Part shown: positions 1 to 7,123 of the stretch, piece by piece | Layout: the number at the start of each line of letters is the position of its first letter | Position numbering within the stretch: position 1 is the first letter of the stretch | NCBI GenBank assembly: GCA_905202605.1 | Contig: CAJKSU010000033.1 | Coordinates: forward strand, 1-18,989 | Source: an uncultured Eubacteriales bacterium | GTDB lineage: Bacteria > Bacillota > Clostridia > Oscillospirales > Oscillospiraceae | DNA: 18,989 nt | Reading direction: 5' to 3' | Translations under genes and position numbers: made by a program | Notes under the pieces: generated by a model | What the model saw: only the letters and a program-made list of their open reading frames with translations | Database searches by the model: none | Told to the model about the DNA's origin: nothing

Positions 1-92
1 TGTGGAAAGAGAAGGACTAGCCATTTGGCGCACAGCTGAAAAAACGGGCAGAGCCCCTTCTTCGCCCCTATTTCGTCTACAACTCCTCGCTG

Positions 93-953
93 ATGGTGCT
101 GTATCTCATCGACTGGATCCCCTATATCATTCCCCAGACCCGTGAAACCGCCAAGCAGCTGCTCAAGCATATTTTCGGCGTGTTTTACTCCGAGGGCGTG
201 ATCCTCTTTTCGGACACCACCCCTTCTCTCCACTACTTTACATCCTATAACTATCCCCTCTGGTTTCTCACCGCCATGGTCACCGCTTCGGGGGCATTTC
301 TGCTTCTGCTGCTCCTGCGCCGAAAATTCGGCTGGAAGCTCCGGTATATGATTCTCCCCTGTCTTCTCGTGACCATCGCCATGAACCACCTGCCCCTGCG
401 GCTGCCATGGAACTTTAACAACTGCTTTCTGGCAGCGGCGCTGATGACGGCTGGCTACGGCATCCGGCAGGCAAACCTGCTGGAGCGGCAGTGGAAACGC
501 AAATGGCTGGAACCGGTGTGCTATATCGCCGCCGCTGCGCTGGTGGTGTGCATCGGCATCTGGAACGACGCCATGTCCACCTCCATGCTCATGAGCGCCT
601 ATGGCCCCCACGGAGATTGGGGCGTAGTGATCTACTTCATTGGCGGCGTGATTGGCCCCTGCGTAGTGCTGCGGCTGTGCCGCTTTCTGGAGGGGACAAA
701 AATCTCCCGCGTACTGATGGAGCTGGGGCAGAATACCATTCCAATTCTCGCCCTGCACCGAACGATCATCACCTATTATAATCGGATCTGGATCCATTTC
801 TTCGGTCATCAGCCGGAGCTGTCCACCCCCCAGTGGTTTGTATTCTCCGTCCCCCGGCTGCTGCTTGCCGCAGCAGGCTCCATGGGACTGATCTATCTGG
901 GGCGATTCCTCAAAAAGACGTATCAGCAGCGTAAAACGGCTGCTTCTCACTGA
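93..953 (+). CDS. Acyltransferase-3 family membrane protein, N-terminally truncated
   Basis: This is an integral membrane protein of the acyltransferase-3 type (O-acetyltransferase, fucose 4-O-acetylase-like). That family usually moves acetyl groups onto cell-surface sugars, and the substrate here is unknown. The visible 286 residues hold about eight hydrophobic segments, a PLWFL motif after the second loop and a basic C-terminus. Family members normally have about ten membrane spans and 330 or more residues, so the start is missing. Reading stays open in the same frame from position 21 and encodes the basic stretch KKRAEPLLRPYF, typical of the region before the first retained span. A TAG at 18-20 blocks the frame further upstream. 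The ATG at 93 lies inside a membrane segment and has no ribosome binding site, so it is unlikely to be the native start. The gene ends 24 bp before argJ on the same strand. Family assignment is fairly secure; function and integrity are not. Confidence 0.6.
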   Translation: MVLYLIDWIPYIIPQTRETAKQLLKHIFGVFYSEGVILFSDTTPSLHYFTSYNYPLWFLTAMVTASGAFLLLLLLRRKFGWKLRYMILPCLLVTIAMNHLPLRLPWNFNNCFLAAALMTAGYGIRQANLLERQWKRKWLEPVCYIAAAALVVCIGIWNDAMSTSMLMSAYGPHGDWGVVIYFIGGVIGPCVVLRLCRFLEGTKISRVLMELGQNTIPILALHRTIITYYNRIWIHFFGHQPELSTPQWFVFSVPRLLLAAAGSMGLIYLGRFLKKTYQQRKTAASH

Positions 954-977
954 TATTTTAATGCTGGAGGTATCCCT

Positions 978-2198
978 ATGAAACTGATTTCCGACGGCGT
1001 TACTGCCGCAAAGGGCTTTCGGGCAGCCGGTGTGCACGCCGGTGTCAAGGCAGGCTCCTCTGCCGACAAAAATGATCTTGCAATGATTCTCTGCGACACC
1101 GAGGCCGCTGCCGCCGGTGTTTACACCATGAATCGGGTCAAGGCCGCCCCCATCTATGTGACCATGGAGCATCTGGAAAACGGCTCCGCCCGCGGCGTCA
1201 TTGCCAACTCCGGCAACGCCAATGCCTGCGCTCCTCTGGGCCACGAAAACGCCGTAAAAATGTGCGAGGCTGCGGCAGCTGCCACCGGTCTGCGCCCGGA
1301 GGACTTTATTGTCTGCTCCACCGGCGTGATCGGTCAGACGCTGAACGTTTCCGCCATCGAAAACGCCTGCCCCACGCTTGCCTCTCTCCTGAGCCGTGAC
1401 GGCTCCGGGGACGCAGCCGCCGCCATAATGACCACCGACACCAAGAAAAAGGAGATCGCAGTTTCCTTTGAGCTGGGCGGCAAGGAGGTTCGTCTGGGCG
1501 GCATCGCAAAAGGCTCCGGCATGATCCATCCCAACATGGGTACCATGCTGTGCTTCCTGACCACCGACTGCGCCATCTCCTCAGATGTGCTTCAGAACGC
1601 ACTCTACGAGGTCACCAAGGTCACCTTTAACCGGGTATCTGTGGACGGCGACACCTCCACCAACGATACCTGCTGTATTCTCGCCTCCGGCGCTGCGGAA
1701 AATACGCTGATCGACTGGAAGAGTGAGGACTATGATGTATTCTACGGCGCACTGAAATTCGTCTGCACTGAGCTGTCGAAGAAAATCGCAGGTGACGGCG
1801 AGGGTGCGACCAAGCTGGTTTCCTGCACCGTTTCCGGCTCCCGCAGTGACGAGGCTGCGGAAAAGCTCGCCATGGAGGTCATCCGTTCCTCTCTGGTAAA
1901 GGCCGCCATGTTCGGCGCCGACGCCAACTGGGGCCGAGTGCTCTGTGCCATGGGCTATTCCAAGGCGCCCTTCCGTCCAGAGTGCGTGGATGTCACCTTT
2001 GCTTCCTCCGCCGGTTCCATTCAGGTCTGCAAAGCAGGCGAGGGACTGGAATTCGATGAGGAGCTTGCCAAAAAGGTTCTGTCTCAGGACGAGGTAGAAA
2101 TTCAGGTCAACGTCAACGAGGGTGAGCATGCCGTCACTGCATGGGGCTGTGACCTCACCTACGATTATGTCAAAATCAACGGGGATTACCGTACCTGA
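978..2198 (+). CDS. argJ: Bifunctional ornithine acetyltransferase / N-acetylglutamate synthase
   Basis: ArgJ moves the acetyl group from N-acetylornithine to glutamate, recycling acetyl in arginine biosynthesis. Many ArgJ enzymes can also use acetyl-CoA to make N-acetylglutamate. The 406-residue length is normal for the family. The self-cleavage region lies at residues 178-196 (KGSGMIHPNMGTML), and Thr189 is the expected N-terminal nucleophile of the beta chain. The residue before it is Gly, where many family members have Ala. Other family blocks visible are the N-terminal VTAAKGF, the VIANSGNANAC block near residue 74 and the STGVIG block near 114. The start has a GGAGG site about 9 bases upstream. 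It is the first arg gene in the run argJ-argB-argD-argF, and argC, which usually precedes argJ, is not in the window. An ArgJ rather than ArgE suggests a cyclic acetyl pathway with control at ArgB. Whether it is mono- or bifunctional cannot be judged from the sequence. Confidence 0.96.
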   Translation: MKLISDGVTAAKGFRAAGVHAGVKAGSSADKNDLAMILCDTEAAAAGVYTMNRVKAAPIYVTMEHLENGSARGVIANSGNANACAPLGHENAVKMCEAAAAATGLRPEDFIVCSTGVIGQTLNVSAIENACPTLASLLSRDGSGDAAAAIMTTDTKKKEIAVSFELGGKEVRLGGIAKGSGMIHPNMGTMLCFLTTDCAISSDVLQNALYEVTKVTFNRVSVDGDTSTNDTCCILASGAAENTLIDWKSEDYDVFYGALKFVCTELSKKIAGDGEGATKLVSCTVSGSRSDEAAEKLAMEVIRSSLVKAAMFGADANWGRVLCAMGYSKAPFRPECVDVTFASSAGSIQVCKAGEGLEFDEELAKKVLSQDEVEIQVNVNEGEHAVTAWGCDLTYDYVKINGDYRT

Positions 2199-2225
2199 TA
2201 TTCCCCGAAAAGAAGGTTGAATCCG

Positions 2226-3089
2226 ATGAGTCTTAGTATTATGGATCGGGCAAAGGTTTTAAACGAGGCCCTGCCCTATATTCAGCAGTATTCCGGCAAA
2301 ATTGTTGTAGTCAAATACGGTGGCAATGCCATGATCAGCGAGAATCTGCGTCGCGCCGTGCTTTCTGATATTGTTCTCCTGCATCAGGTGGGCATTCAAG
2401 TGGTAGTCGTACACGGCGGCGGTCCGGAAATCTCCGCCATGCTGAAAAAAATCGGCAAGGAGGGCGTGTTCGTCAACGGGCTGCGCTACACCGACGAGGA
2501 AACCATGGATATTGTCCAGCAGATTCTCTGCGGCAAGGTCAGCAAGGATCTGGTTTCCCTCATCGATGCCTACGGCGGTAAAGCTATGGGTCTGTGCGGC
2601 ATGGACGGGCGTATGCTGGAGGCCGTAAAGAAAACCGGCGATGGCTTTGATTATGGTTTTGTGGGGGATATTACAAACGTCAACTGCCAGCCCATTCTGG
2701 ACGTTTTGGCTGCAGGCTATATTCCCGTGATCTCCTCTGTTGCCGCCGGTGCTGACGGCGCAAAATGCTACAACATCAACGCCGATACCGCTGCGGCACA
2801 GGTTGCCGCCGGTCTGGGCGCTGAAAAGCTGGTAATTCTCACCGATGTATTGGGACTGTTGCGGGATGTCAGCGACCCAGGCACGCTGATTTCCAAGTGC
2901 CGTGTTTCGGAGGTTCCCGTTCTCGTCAAGGAGGGCGTCATCAAGGGCGGAATGATTCCCAAGATTCAGTGCTGTGTGGAAGCAGTGCGACGAGGTGTCA
3001 GCCGCGCCCATATTCTTGATGGACGCATTGAGCACTCTGTGCTCATTGAACTGCTCACCGACGCAGGCGTCGGTACCATGATCTACTGA
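2226..3089 (+). CDS. argB: Acetylglutamate kinase
   Basis: ArgB phosphorylates N-acetylglutamate with ATP, the second step of arginine synthesis in the cytoplasm. Visible amino-acid-kinase motifs are the lysine loop VVKYGGNAM (Lys30), VVVHGGGP at residues 60-67, the INADTAAAQVAAGL block and ILTDVLGL near the C-terminal third. The N-terminus (AKVLNEALPYIQQYSGK) and the C-terminus ending LLTDAGVGTMIY resemble the arginine-inhibited hexameric form, for example that of Pseudomonas aeruginosa. Feedback inhibition by arginine is therefore inferred, and it would suit the acetyl-recycling pathway set by argJ. I chose ATG 2226 (287 residues) over an in-frame TTG at 2217, because the TTG directly abuts the GAAGG ribosome binding site at 2212-2216 and the ATG sits 9 bases beyond it. 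The gene lies 27 bp after argJ. Confidence 0.96.
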   Translation: MSLSIMDRAKVLNEALPYIQQYSGKIVVVKYGGNAMISENLRRAVLSDIVLLHQVGIQVVVVHGGGPEISAMLKKIGKEGVFVNGLRYTDEETMDIVQQILCGKVSKDLVSLIDAYGGKAMGLCGMDGRMLEAVKKTGDGFDYGFVGDITNVNCQPILDVLAAGYIPVISSVAAGADGAKCYNINADTAAAQVAAGLGAEKLVILTDVLGLLRDVSDPGTLISKCRVSEVPVLVKEGVIKGGMIPKIQCCVEAVRRGVSRAHILDGRIEHSVLIELLTDAGVGTMIY

Positions 3090-3112
3090 TTCCCGCTGAA
3101 AGGATGATACCT

Positions 3113-4291
3113 ATGACAAGCAAAGAACTTATGAACCTTGATGCTCAGTGCGTCATGCAAACCTATGGAAGATTTCCCGTTGCCATTGATCACGGCGAGG
3201 GCGCAACGCTTTATTCTCCTGAAGGCAAGAAATATATCGACTTCACCTCCGGCATCGGCGTCAATTGCCTGGGCTACGGCAACAAAAAATGGCTTCAGGC
3301 CATCACCAATCAGGCCACCAAGCTGGCGCATATCTCCAATCTCTTTTACTCCGAGCCATATATCGAGCTGGCCCATCAGCTCACCAGCCGCACCGGCATG
3401 AAGCGCGCCTTCTTTGCCAACGGCGGCGGTGAGGCCAATGAGGGTATGATCAAGCTCTGCCGGAAGTATTCCTATGATAAGTACGGCGCGGATCGGAGCA
3501 CCATCATCACCTTGAAGGACTCCTTCCACGGCAGAACCATTACCACCCTGACCGCCACCGGTCAGGATGTGTTCCACCAGTATTTCTTTCCGTTCACCGA
3601 GGGCTTCCAGTATGCTGCCCCCAATGATCTGGAGGCAATCAAGGCGCTGGACGACGGCACCGTATGCGCCGTAATGGTAGAGCTGATTCAGGGCGAGGGC
3701 GGCGTGCTACCGCTGGAACCTGATTATGTTCACGCCCTTCAGTCGCTGTGCCAGGAGAAGGACTGGCTGCTGGCGGTGGACGAGGTGCAGACCGGCGTTG
3801 GTCGGACGGGAAGCCTCTTCTGCTTTCAGGACTACGACATTCTGCCGGACGTTGTCTCCTTTGCCAAGGGCATCGGCGGCGGACTGCCCCTTGCCGGTAT
3901 CATGGCCGGGGCAAAGACCGAAGCCGTCCTGACCCCCGGCACCCACGCCACCACCTTCGGCGGCAACCCCATCTGCTGTGCGGGCGGCCTGAGCGTACTG
4001 GAGCAGCTGGATGACGCACTGCTCTCTCAGGTCAAGGAGAAGGGCGCATATCTCAAGGAAAAGATCTCCGCCATGCCCGGCGTCAAGGAGGTTCGCGGCA
4101 TGGGGCTGATGCTGGGCGTTGCGCTCACCGATCAGGAGGGCTACAGCGCCAAGGTCAGCGCCATGCTGGAAAAGGGTCTGCTCTGCCTGACCGCCGGTCA
4201 CAGCACCATCCGGCTTCTGCCGCCGCTGACCATCTCCTATGAGGAAATGGATCAGGGCCTTGCCATTATGGCGGAAGTTCTGGGAGCATAA
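3113..4291 (+). CDS. argD: Acetylornithine aminotransferase
   Basis: ArgD is a PLP-dependent class III aminotransferase that turns N-acetylglutamate semialdehyde and glutamate into N-acetylornithine. With the start at ATG 3113 the protein has 392 residues, a normal length. PLP-site features are visible: AVDEVQTGVGRTG (Asp binding the pyridine nitrogen), the Schiff-base Lys252 in SFAKGIGGGLPLAG, and the HATTFGGNP block. The phosphate-binding loop reads NGGGEANE, where the family usual form is NSGAEANE or NSGTEANE; two side chains that normally meet the cofactor phosphate are glycine here. ATG 3113 is preferred to ATG 3104 because GAAAGGA at 3098-3104 is well spaced only for the later codon. 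The gene lies 23 bp after argB and 12 bp before argF. The argJ/argB/argF context favours ArgD over another class III aminotransferase. Confidence 0.94.
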   Translation: MTSKELMNLDAQCVMQTYGRFPVAIDHGEGATLYSPEGKKYIDFTSGIGVNCLGYGNKKWLQAITNQATKLAHISNLFYSEPYIELAHQLTSRTGMKRAFFANGGGEANEGMIKLCRKYSYDKYGADRSTIITLKDSFHGRTITTLTATGQDVFHQYFFPFTEGFQYAAPNDLEAIKALDDGTVCAVMVELIQGEGGVLPLEPDYVHALQSLCQEKDWLLAVDEVQTGVGRTGSLFCFQDYDILPDVVSFAKGIGGGLPLAGIMAGAKTEAVLTPGTHATTFGGNPICCAGGLSVLEQLDDALLSQVKEKGAYLKEKISAMPGVKEVRGMGLMLGVALTDQEGYSAKVSAMLEKGLLCLTAGHSTIRLLPPLTISYEEMDQGLAIMAEVLGA

Positions 4292-4303
4292 GGAGTCAGC
4301 CAT

Positions 4304-5215
4304 ATGAAAAAAGATCTACTGAAGCTTCTGGATCTCACCAGTGAGGATATCCTTGAGATCCTCGATCTGGCGGATCAGCTGAAATACGATGTGCGCCACG
4401 GCATTCAGCATAACCGTCTGGCAGGCAAAACTCTGGCGATGATTTTCGCCAAGAACTCCACCCGAACCCGTGCCTCCTTTGAGACCGGCATGTTCCAGCT
4501 GGGTGGTCATGCCATGTATCTCACCGCCGCAGACACCCAGATCGGTCGGGGCGAACCCATTCAGGACACCGCCCGGACACTGAGCCGCTACTGCGATGGC
4601 ATCATGATCCGTACCTATAAGCAGGAGGAGCTGGAGGCGCTGGCCTCCCATGCCACCGTTCCTGTGATCAACGGCATGACGGACTTCTCCCACCCCTGTC
4701 AAGTGCTGGGAGATCTGATGACCCTCCGGGAGCGTGATCCCATTCTGGAGGAGCAGCATCTCTGCTTTGTGGGTGACGGCAACAACGTCTGCTCCAGCCT
4801 GATCATCGGCTGCTTAAAGGTCGGCATGCAGGTCACCGTGGCCTGCCCGGAGGGCTATGAGCCGCCCCGAGTGATCTTGGACTTTGCAAAGCAGTACGGC
4901 GATCAATTCCGGCTGATGCGGAATCCCGCCGAGGCCGTGGTGGGCGCCACCGCCGTCTATACCGATGTATGGACCTCCATGGGGCAGGAAGCCCAGCAGG
5001 AAGCCCGTACCAATGTATTCTCCGGCGTATATCAGGTCAATGACGCCCTGTTGGAGAAGGCAAAGCCCGGCTGTCTGGTGCTCCACTGTCTCCCCGCCCG
5101 GCGCGGTCTGGAGATCACCGATTCCGTCTTTGAAGCCCACGCAGATGAGATTTTTGAAGAAGCGGAAAACCGGCTTCACGCGCAAAAGGCGGTACTGACC
5201 CTGCTCATGGGGTAA
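4304..5215 (+). CDS. argF: Ornithine carbamoyltransferase
   Basis: This enzyme joins ornithine and carbamoyl phosphate to form citrulline. The 303-residue protein shows the carbamoyl-phosphate loop STRTR at 52-56, HPCQVLGD at 130-137, the ornithine-side DVWTSMGQE loop at 221-229 and HCLPARRG at 261-268 with the reactive Cys262. The SMG loop marks it as an ornithine rather than an aspartate carbamoyltransferase. An AAGGAG site at 4290-4295 overlaps the end of argD, so the two are likely coupled. It is the last arg gene, and argG/argH for the final steps are not here. The arg cluster context favours the biosynthetic ArgF over the catabolic ArcB; no arcA or arcC is nearby. No convincing terminator follows it, so read-through into the transport operon is possible. 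Confidence 0.96.
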   Translation: MKKDLLKLLDLTSEDILEILDLADQLKYDVRHGIQHNRLAGKTLAMIFAKNSTRTRASFETGMFQLGGHAMYLTAADTQIGRGEPIQDTARTLSRYCDGIMIRTYKQEELEALASHATVPVINGMTDFSHPCQVLGDLMTLRERDPILEEQHLCFVGDGNNVCSSLIIGCLKVGMQVTVACPEGYEPPRVILDFAKQYGDQFRLMRNPAEAVVGATAVYTDVWTSMGQEAQQEARTNVFSGVYQVNDALLEKAKPGCLVLHCLPARRGLEITDSVFEAHADEIFEEAENRLHAQKAVLTLLMG

Positions 5216-5254
5216 TTTTGCTACAGCCGTACTTTTATTCGCGTAAGTTTTTTG

Positions 5255-5308
5255 TGAATATCATGGAAAATTCGTATATTTTCATGAATCTTATGAATAA
5301 TTGTGAAT
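5255..5308 (+). promoter_or_regulatory. Phased TGAAT half-sites, candidate ArgR/AhrC operator
   Basis: Four copies of TGAAT occur at 5255, 5285, 5294 and 5304. The last three are 9-10 bp apart, roughly one helical turn, and they overlap the likely -35 region of the transporter promoter. ATGAAT is the left half of known ARG boxes (TGAAT-n4-ATTCA palindromes bound by ArgR/AhrC), and CATGAAT at 5283-5289 matches the B. subtilis half-site well. Full palindromes are imperfect. Arginine-dependent repression of the uptake operon is inferred from the half-sites and the adjoining arg genes. Confidence 0.45.
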
Positions 5309-5331
5309 TTTTCAGAAAAAACTGCTATAAT
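5301..5331 (+). promoter_or_regulatory. Sigma-A promoter of the amino-acid uptake operon
   Basis: A perfect -10 TATAAT at 5326-5331 is preceded by TGC (5323-5325), an extended -10 element. A weaker -35 TTGTGA lies at 5301-5306 with a 19-bp spacer. The transcription start would fall near 5338, giving a leader of about 70 nt before the lipoprotein start at 5407. The extended -10 would compensate for the long spacer. The region is AT-rich, unlike its surroundings. Confidence 0.6.
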
Positions 5332-5345
5332 TCTAGGCATGAAAT

Positions 5346-5383
5346 TGAATGTATCCGCTGAATGGTTCAGCAGACTACATTCA
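5346..5383 (+). promoter_or_regulatory. Compound inverted repeat in the transporter leader
   Basis: The outer arms TGAATGTA (5346-5353) and TACATTCA (5376-5383) are perfect complements. Inside them, GCTGAA (5357-5362) and TTCAGC (5366-5371) form a second perfect stem around a 3-base loop. It lies between the predicted transcription start and the ribosome binding site (GAAGGG, 5390-5395). It could act as a protein operator, since the arms contain ARG-box-like TGAAT/ATTCA halves, or as an RNA hairpin. There is no T-run after it, so it is not a terminator. Confidence 0.5.
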
Positions 5384-5406
5384 CTAATTGAAGGGATGAT
5401 TTCATC

Positions 5407-6312
5407 ATGAAAAAGTTTTTTGCAATGGCACTGAGCTGTGCTCTGTGCATTTCCATGCTGGCAGGCTGCGGCGATTCCGCTGCTTCCTCTGCCGCACCTG
5501 CTGCTTCCGCTGCTGAGAACGCTACTGCGGCTCCCACCGAGGCTGCCGCACCTGCCGCTGACGAGGCTTCCGCAAAGGAAGAGGCTCCCGCTGCCGAGGC
5601 CGGTTCCACCGCCGAGGCTGCTGCCACCGAGTTCACTACCGTGGAAGACGGCAAGCTCCACATGGCGACCAACGCCACCTTCCCTCCCTATGAGATGGTT
5701 GCCGACGACGGTTCCTTCGAGGGCATCGATGTTGAGATTGCCGGTAAGATCGCTGAGAAACTGGGTCTTGAGCTGGTCGTTGACGACATGGACTTTGGTT
5801 CCGTTATCACCTCTGTTCAGGCTGGCAAGTCCGATATTGCCATGGCTGGCCTGACCGTTACCGACGAGCGGAAGCAGAACGTTGACTTCACCGATTCCTA
5901 TGCCACCGGCGTACAGGTGGTTATCGTTCCCGAGGATTCCGACATCAAGACCATTGATGACCTCCAGGGCAAGCTGATCGGCTGCCAGGAGTCCACCACC
6001 GGCTATGCTTACTGCACCGATGATTACGGCGAGGACATGGTCACCGCATTCCCCAGCGGCGCGAACGCTGTTCAGGCTCTGCTCACCGGCAAGATCGACG
6101 CAGTAGTCATCGACAAGCAGCCCGCCGAGGCTTATGTGGCTCAGAACGAGGGTCTGAAGATTCTGGACACTGAGTATGTTGCCGAGGATTACGCCATTGG
6201 CGTCAGCAAGGACAACGCCGCTCTCCGGGATGCTGTCAACAACGCCCTGAAGGAGCTCATCGACGATGGCACCGTACAGTCCATTCTGGACAAGTACATC
6301 AAGGCGGAATAA
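5407..6312 (+). CDS. Polar amino-acid ABC transporter substrate-binding lipoprotein
   Basis: This is the extracellular ligand-binding lipoprotein of an amino-acid uptake system (SBP family 3). Residues 1-21 form a lipoprotein signal with lipobox LAGC, and Cys21 is the expected lipid-anchored residue. Residues 22 to about 75 are a low-complexity linker of Ala, Glu, Pro, Ser and Thr, longer than most. The binding fold follows: ATNATFPPYEM at 87-97, EGIDVEIA at 105-112, and TDERKQNVDFT at 152-162, whose Arg155 is the residue that normally grips the ligand carboxylate. The ATG has a GAAGGG site about 11 bases upstream. The adjoining arg genes and candidate ARG boxes suggest arginine or a related basic amino acid, but glutamine, cystine or other polar amino acids cannot be excluded. 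A hairpin after the gene probably keeps its expression above that of the permease and ATPase. Confidence 0.93.
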   Translation: MKKFFAMALSCALCISMLAGCGDSAASSAAPAASAAENATAAPTEAAAPAADEASAKEEAPAAEAGSTAEAAATEFTTVEDGKLHMATNATFPPYEMVADDGSFEGIDVEIAGKIAEKLGLELVVDDMDFGSVITSVQAGKSDIAMAGLTVTDERKQNVDFTDSYATGVQVVIVPEDSDIKTIDDLQGKLIGCQESTTGYAYCTDDYGEDMVTAFPSGANAVQALLTGKIDAVVIDKQPAEAYVAQNEGLKILDTEYVAEDYAIGVSKDNAALRDAVNNALKELIDDGTVQSILDKYIKAE

Positions 6313-6326
6313 AAACGTATCTTTGG

Positions 6327-6352
6327 AAATGGGGCGGGCAACCGCCCCATTT
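6327..6352 (+). terminator. Intra-operon terminator or stabilising hairpin
   Basis: An 11-bp perfect stem (6327-6337 with 6342-6352) encloses a GCAA tetraloop and has four Ts at 6351-6354. It begins 14 bp after the lipoprotein stop. Partial termination or 3'-end protection here would give more lipoprotein than permease mRNA, a common arrangement in ABC uptake operons. Confidence 0.8.
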
Positions 6353-6364
6353 TTCGGATAAACG

Positions 6365-6388
6365 GGAATCCTCCCGCTGGGAGATTCC
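6365..6388 (+). other. Second hairpin ahead of the permease ribosome binding site
   Basis: GGAATC (6365-6370) plus TCCC (6372-6375) pairs with GGGAGATTCC (6379-6388) around a GCT loop, with one bulged C. No T-run follows. It lies just upstream of the permease ribosome binding site (AAGGAAGGAG, about 6393-6402). It could protect the 5' end of a processed downstream transcript. Confidence 0.4.
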
Positions 6389-6409
6389 TTACAAGGAAGG
6401 AGCAACACA

Positions 6410-7123
6410 ATGGCGGAATTTTTTTCCGGCGTGAAAGACGATTTTATCCAGAGCTTTGTGGAGGGCGATCGCTGGCTTCTGTACTTAAAGGGCATCGGGG
6501 TCACGCTCAAGGTAGCAGCGGCAGCGCTGGTTCTGGGCATTATCCTGGGTGTTCTGGTGGCAGTGGTTCGTACCAGCCACGATCAGCAGCGCCCCGGAAA
6601 GCACAATCCCGTGCTTGGGATTCTCAACGTGATCTGTCAGATTTACACCACGGTCATCCGCGGCACTCCCATTATGGTTCAGCTGCTGATCATGTACTTC
6701 GTTATCTTTGCCAGCACCCGGAATCAGATTGGCGTTGCCATGCTGACCTTCGGCATAAACTCCGGTGCTTACGTCTCCGAGATCATCCGCGGTGGCATCA
6801 TGTCCATTGACAAGGGACAGATGGAGGCCGGACGCTCTCTGGGGCTGCCCTACGCCACCACCATGTGCTATGTGGTCATTCCTCAGGCCATCAAGAACAT
6901 TCTCCCGGCGTTGGGCAATGAGCTGATCACCCTGTTAAAGGATACCTCCATCGTAACCGTCATCGGTCTGCGCGACCTCACCAAGGCAGCTCAGCTGATC
7001 CAGGGCAAAACCTATCAGGCCTTTATGCCCTATGTAGGCATTGCCGTGATGTATCTGGCAATGGTTATGATTCTCTCCGCACTGATGGGACTTCTCGAAA
7101 GGAGGCTGCGCGCCAGTGATTGA
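6410..7123 (+). CDS. Polar amino-acid ABC transporter permease
   Basis: This membrane subunit of the uptake system forms the translocation path as a homodimer in the cytoplasmic membrane. The 237 residues carry about five hydrophobic spans. The cytoplasmic EAA loop is visible as EAGRSLGLPYATTMCYVVIP with the following QAIKNILPALGNE, which docks on the ATPase. The motif TTVIRGTPIMVQLL is typical of the HisM/GlnP branch. A strong AAGGAAGGAG site precedes the ATG. Its 3' end overlaps the ATPase gene by 8 bp, so the two are probably translated together. As a single permease gene with one lipoprotein and one ATPase, the system is the compact polar amino-acid type. Confidence 0.95.
   Translation: MAEFFSGVKDDFIQSFVEGDRWLLYLKGIGVTLKVAAAALVLGIILGVLVAVVRTSHDQQRPGKHNPVLGILNVICQIYTTVIRGTPIMVQLLIMYFVIFASTRNQIGVAMLTFGINSGAYVSEIIRGGIMSIDKGQMEAGRSLGLPYATTMCYVVIPQAIKNILPALGNELITLLKDTSIVTVIGLRDLTKAAQLIQGKTYQAFMPYVGIAVMYLAMVMILSALMGLLERRLRASD

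Noticed and set aside
5221..5254. Possible terminator after argF (ACTT...AAGT before six Ts).
   Set aside because: The stem is only four base pairs and lacks GC pairs to be credible.
5221..6540. Long antisense open frame of 439 codons opposite the lipoprotein gene.
   Set aside because: It is a shadow of the Ala-rich GC-biased coding frame, and it crosses the promoter region; no domain is recognised.
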